From Salinibacter pepae (lineage in GTDB: Bacteria; Bacteroidota; Rhodothermia; Rhodothermales; Salinibacteraceae): 64,000 nucleotides of DNA. Numbering within the stretch: the first letter of the stretch is position 1; each line of letters opens with the position of its first letter. Location: contig NZ_CAMTTE010000001.1 of the NCBI RefSeq assembly GCF_947077775.1, positions 1,764,501 through 1,828,500 of the forward strand, read 5' to 3'. Below the pieces are notes generated by a model. The model made no database searches, had not been told where the DNA came from, and saw only the letters and a list, made by a program, of their open reading frames with translations. Positions 59,955-64,000 of the stretch are shown in pieces. The translations under genes and the position numbers were made by a program.

Positions 59955-59996
59955 GCCGCTCTCAGCACCGACAGCTGTCGGTATGGGGCGGCTTTT
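59955..59996 (+). terminator. Terminator after tRNA-Val
   Basis: A long hairpin: GCCGC at 59955-59959 with GCGGC at 59988-59992 on the outside, and a perfect 16-bp palindrome ACCGACAGCTGTCGGT at 59967-59982 inside, followed by TTTT. Confidence 0.75.
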
Positions 59997-60052
59997 CTGT
60001 TGCGGGCTTCTTCCCCGCTCCCATCCTGCACCCCCATCAGGTTCGCTCCGTC

Positions 60053-62023
<1,971 letters not shown>

Positions 62024-62109
62024 CCGCCCGCCCCCTCCTACGAACCGCCCCAATTCAGGCGACCTTCACTGAAACCTCAAAGGGGCGCCCACGTGTATAG
62101 CATGTGCCG

Positions 62110-62162
62110 ACTCGGTCTTTCGTGCCGGAGCCTGTCATCCGCTCCGCACAGACCGAGTTTTT
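62110..62162 (+). terminator. Hairpin with T-run between thrS and infC
   Basis: ACTCGGTCT at 62110-62118 pairs with AGACCGAGT at 62150-62158, with an inner stem CGGAGC/GCTCCG (62126-62131 and 62141-62146), followed by a T-run at 62158-62162. It could end thrS transcription or act as an attenuator in the infC leader. Confidence 0.8.
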
Positions 62163-62205
62163 CACTATCCCCGCGCTCTTCTCTTAAAAAACCACCGATC
62201 CCGCT

Positions 62206-62724
62206 ATTGCTGACGTCGATAAACTCCGCGTAAATCAAGAAATTCGTGCCGACGAGGTTCGTGTGGTCGAACCCGACGGCGACCACGCCGTGGTTCCGAC
62301 CGGCGAGGCCCTCGACCGCGCCCGCGACCACGAACTCGATCTCGTGGAGGTTGCGCCGGACGCCGACCCGCCCGTCTGCAAGATCCTCGACTACGGCAAG
62401 TACCGCTACGAGAAGCAGAAGGAGGAGCAGCGGCGCCGGAAGAAGTCGAAGTCCATGGAGATGAAGGAGCTTCGCTTCCGGCCCCGTACCGAGGAGCACG
62501 ACTTCAACTTCAAGGTCGATCACGCCCGCGAATTTTTGGAGGACGGCAACAAGGTCAAGGCGTACGTCCAGTTCAAGGGACGCGACATCGTCTACAAGGA
62601 CCAGGGCATGGACCTGCTGCGCCGCATGATTGAGGAGCTTCAGGAGATTGCCCGCATCGACCAGCAGCCGGAAATGGAAGGCCGGCGAATGGTGATGATC
62701 CTCGCCCCGCACAAGAACAAGTAG
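62206..62724 (+). CDS. infC: Translation initiation factor IF-3, apparent ATT start
   Basis: IF-3 (172 residues) guards start-codon choice on the 30S subunit. The N-domain begins KLRVNQEIRADEVRVVEPDGD and the C-domain includes RFRPRTEEHDFNFKVDHAREFLEDGNKVKAYVQFKGRDI. The residues before GTG 62263 are in frame, uninterrupted back to a stop at 62185, and match the conserved VNEEIRAxEVRL region. In that stretch (62188-62262) there is no ATG, GTG or TTG. ATT at 62206, nine codons before the conserved Gln-Glu-Ile-Arg, is the best start, as known for E. coli infC, where AUU enables autoregulation. GTG 62263 would cut off the conserved N-terminus. Confidence 0.9.
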   Translation: MADVDKLRVNQEIRADEVRVVEPDGDHAVVPTGEALDRARDHELDLVEVAPDADPPVCKILDYGKYRYEKQKEEQRRRKKSKSMEMKELRFRPRTEEHDFNFKVDHAREFLEDGNKVKAYVQFKGRDIVYKDQGMDLLRRMIEELQEIARIDQQPEMEGRRMVMILAPHKNK

Positions 62725-62746
62725 GGCGACCGCCCCCCCCGACGTG

Positions 62747-62791
62747 GGCCTGCCGACGCGTGCGTCGCTCCGCCCGTGCCCGGCTCCTTTT
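62747..62791 (+). promoter_or_regulatory. Hairpin and T-run between infC and rpmI
   Basis: GGGC and GCCC flank an inner stem CGACGC/GCGTCG with a two-base loop, followed about 12 bases on by TTTTT. Weak terminator or regulatory hairpin, possibly a site for L20 autoregulation. Confidence 0.35.
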
Positions 62792-62892
62792 TGTGGACTC
62801 TGTGCGGACAGGAACGCCCGTGCGCTCCTCTCATATGTGGCGTGTTCCACTTCTGCGTACTTCGTGAATGAATCCCTCGGGGTGTTGCTGCC

Positions 62893-63090
62893 ATGCCCAA
62901 GATGAAATCCCACAGCGGTGCCAAGAAGCGCTTTAAGAAGACCGGCAACGGCAAGATCAAGCGCAAGAAGGCAAACAAAGGGCATCTGCTGACCAAGAAA
63001 AACGCAAAGCGCAAGCGCCAGCTGCGCAAGAGCGTGGTCGTCGACGACAAGGCGAACCGGGACCGGATCAAGCGCATGCTGTCCACCTAA
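62893..63090 (+). CDS. rpmI: 50S ribosomal protein L35
   Basis: A 65-residue, very basic ribosomal protein. [20 protein letters not shown] then [27 protein letters not shown] is the L35 pattern. It binds 23S rRNA in the large subunit. It lies in the infC-rpmI-rplT order. Upstream, TTTGTGGACTCT at about 62789-62800 resembles the element TTTGTGGAGTCT at 63155-63166 before rplT. Confidence 0.96.
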   Translation: MPKMKSHSGAKKRFKKTGNGKIKRKKANKGHLLTKKNAKRKRQLRKSVVVDDKANRDRIKRMLST

Positions 63091-63246
63091 CCGCGCCGAA
63101 GACGCCGGGCGGCCTGCCGGAAGGCGAGCCTTGTTCGGTCCTCCATCTGTTGTTTGTGGAGTCTTTCCCGAAACGGGGTTGGCCTGTCGCCAGCACTCGC
63201 TTAGTTTGTGTTTTCGACTGTGTTGTCAAACTGACGTTTTGTTTCT

Positions 63247-63594
63247 ATGCCGCGCGCAACGAACAAGCCGGCGACCCGTCGGCGACGGAAGAAAATTCTG
63301 AACAAGGCGAAGGGCTACTGGGGCCGTCGGAGCAAGGTCTACAAGGTGGCCAAGCACGCGGTCGAAAAGGGCCTGCAGTACGCCTACCGGGACCGCCGCC
63401 AGAAGAAGCGCCGGTTTCGGCGGCTGTGGATCACCCGCATCAACGCCGCGACGCGCCAGCACGACGTGAGCTACTCCCAGTTCATGGGCCAGTACCGGAA
63501 GTCGGACCTGGACATGAACCGGAAGGTGCTCGCCGACCTGGCCGTCCACGACCCGGACGCCTTCGAGCAGATCGTGGACCACGTGATGGAATAG
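63247..63594 (+). CDS. rplT: 50S ribosomal protein L20
   Basis: L20 (115 residues) binds 23S rRNA early in large-subunit assembly and in other bacteria represses its own operon. [20 protein letters not shown] then [65 protein letters not shown] is typical. It is the third gene of the infC-rpmI-rplT set. The gap after it holds an inverted repeat and then a terminator before pheS. Confidence 0.97.
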   Translation: MPRATNKPATRRRRKKILNKAKGYWGRRSKVYKVAKHAVEKGLQYAYRDRRQKKRRFRRLWITRINAATRQHDVSYSQFMGQYRKSDLDMNRKVLADLAVHDPDAFEQIVDHVME

Positions 63595-63636
63595 ATGATG
63601 CGTGACTCCTGAGGAGAGGGAGGCATCACGCATCAT
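63595..63636 (+). repeat. Perfect 11-bp inverted repeat after rplT
   Basis: ATGATGCGTGA at 63595-63605 pairs exactly with TCACGCATCAT at 63626-63636 around a 20-base loop that contains CTCCTGAGGAG. It starts right after the rplT stop and may end transcription or stabilise the 3' end. Confidence 0.6.
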
Positions 63637-63776
63637 GACTCACGACCCACTCTTCCCCAGCCGTCCTGCTGCGATGTCATTGATTCCGCCGACGTTTCGG
63701 TTTGCCTTTGCGGGGTCGACCGTCCGAACGCTGCAGGGGCGCTGACCGTCGACCGCCACCATTGCTGGTGACTGCA

Positions 63777-63812
63777 TCCCGCCCCTGCCCCGCAGGCTCG
63801 GCGGGATTTTTT
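63777..63812 (+). terminator. Intrinsic terminator between rplT and pheS
   Basis: TCCCGCC at 63777-63783 pairs with GGCGGGA at 63800-63806, with TTTTTT at 63807-63812. It separates the ribosomal-protein transcript from pheS. Confidence 0.8.
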
Positions 63813-63882
63813 ATTGCCCCTTGCGTTTCGAGTCTCCGGCGCCGCGCCGCTCTCTGTGACCCTTGACTCGCGATTCCCTTCC

Positions 63883-64000
63883 ATGCCCGACGAAATCGAC
63901 CAGCTCCGTGAACAGATTGAGGCCGAATCGATCGAGAGCGCCGAGGAGGCCGAGGCCTTTCGCATCAAGTACCTCGGTCGCAATCAGGGCGCGATCCCAG
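63883..64000 (+). CDS. pheS: Phenylalanyl-tRNA synthetase alpha subunit, 5' end
   Basis: The first 39 codons of a gene that leaves the right edge: [20 protein letters not shown] then [20 protein letters not shown] helical N-terminus followed by FRIKYLGR matches the coiled-coil start of PheRS alpha. The position after rplT is also usual (infC-rpmI-rplT-pheST). The catalytic domain is outside the window. Confidence 0.85.

Noticed and set aside
62263..62724. infC starting at GTG 62263
   Set aside because: It would remove the conserved VNQEIRADEVRV segment that is plainly in frame just upstream.

Overview
The window reads as chromosome from a GC-rich, salt-adapted member of the Rhodothermota/Bacteroidota line, most like Salinibacter. 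This is inferred from strongly acidic proteins, NhaC-type and sodium:solute transporters, many lipoproteins, few clear Shine-Dalgarno sites, an UpxY/NusG paralogue and MenB; no search was run. Gene density is high and both strands are used. No rRNA, insertion sequence, prophage or CRISPR array is visible. There is one tRNA.

Layout. 1-7.1 kb: the 3' end of a GH13 glycosidase, a degenerate receiver protein, a lipoprotein, a Uma2-like protein, PriA and a NusG paralogue. 7.3-16.4 kb: HrpB helicase, a HAD phosphatase, a large secreted zinc protease, MlaC-like and TolC-like envelope proteins and a DUF721 protein. 16.4-22.4 kb: FabF and AcpP, divergent MetK, a secreted isoaspartyl peptidase/asparaginase, an ECF sigma factor and a DUF971 protein. 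22.4-31 kb: a stand-alone SF2 helicase, an S9 peptidase, MenB, a GH113-like lipoprotein and LhgO.

31.1-37.4 kb is a redox and detoxification block: two AhpD-like CxxC proteins, a class II glutamine amidotransferase, a flavodoxin-fold protein, a small membrane protein, a TetR regulator and two tandem MsrA-like proteins. The same palindrome (TTACTTAC-N6-GTAAGTAA) lies upstream of both the TetR gene and the second AhpD-like gene, which defines a small regulon. 37.4-46 kb: NhaC antiporter, two SDR enzymes, a sodium:solute symporter, a DoxX-like protein, an HAD 5'-nucleotidase and an isolated nuoH.

46-48.8 kb is the most accessory-looking part. It has a decayed lipoprotein gene, a second TetR gene, repeat remnants, a 15-A run and several copies of a 15-bp motif close to YTGACACNCYGTCAA. 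One further copy lies in the doxX/5'-nucleotidase divergent promoter, which suggests operators of that TetR. 48.8-53 kb: a cysteine-synthase-like enzyme and a signalling cluster of two NarL-type regulators, one with Glu in place of the phospho-acceptor Asp, plus a sensorless histidine kinase.

53.4-64 kb is housekeeping: CoaE, HIT protein, a PTPS-family protein whose catalytic Cys is replaced by Asp, FolE next to it, an SDR, two divergent hotdog thioesterases, a GNAT, endonuclease V, tRNA-Val, ThrS and the infC-rpmI-rplT-pheS block. infC has no ATG, GTG or TTG that would keep its conserved N-terminus and appears to start at ATT, as known for infC elsewhere.
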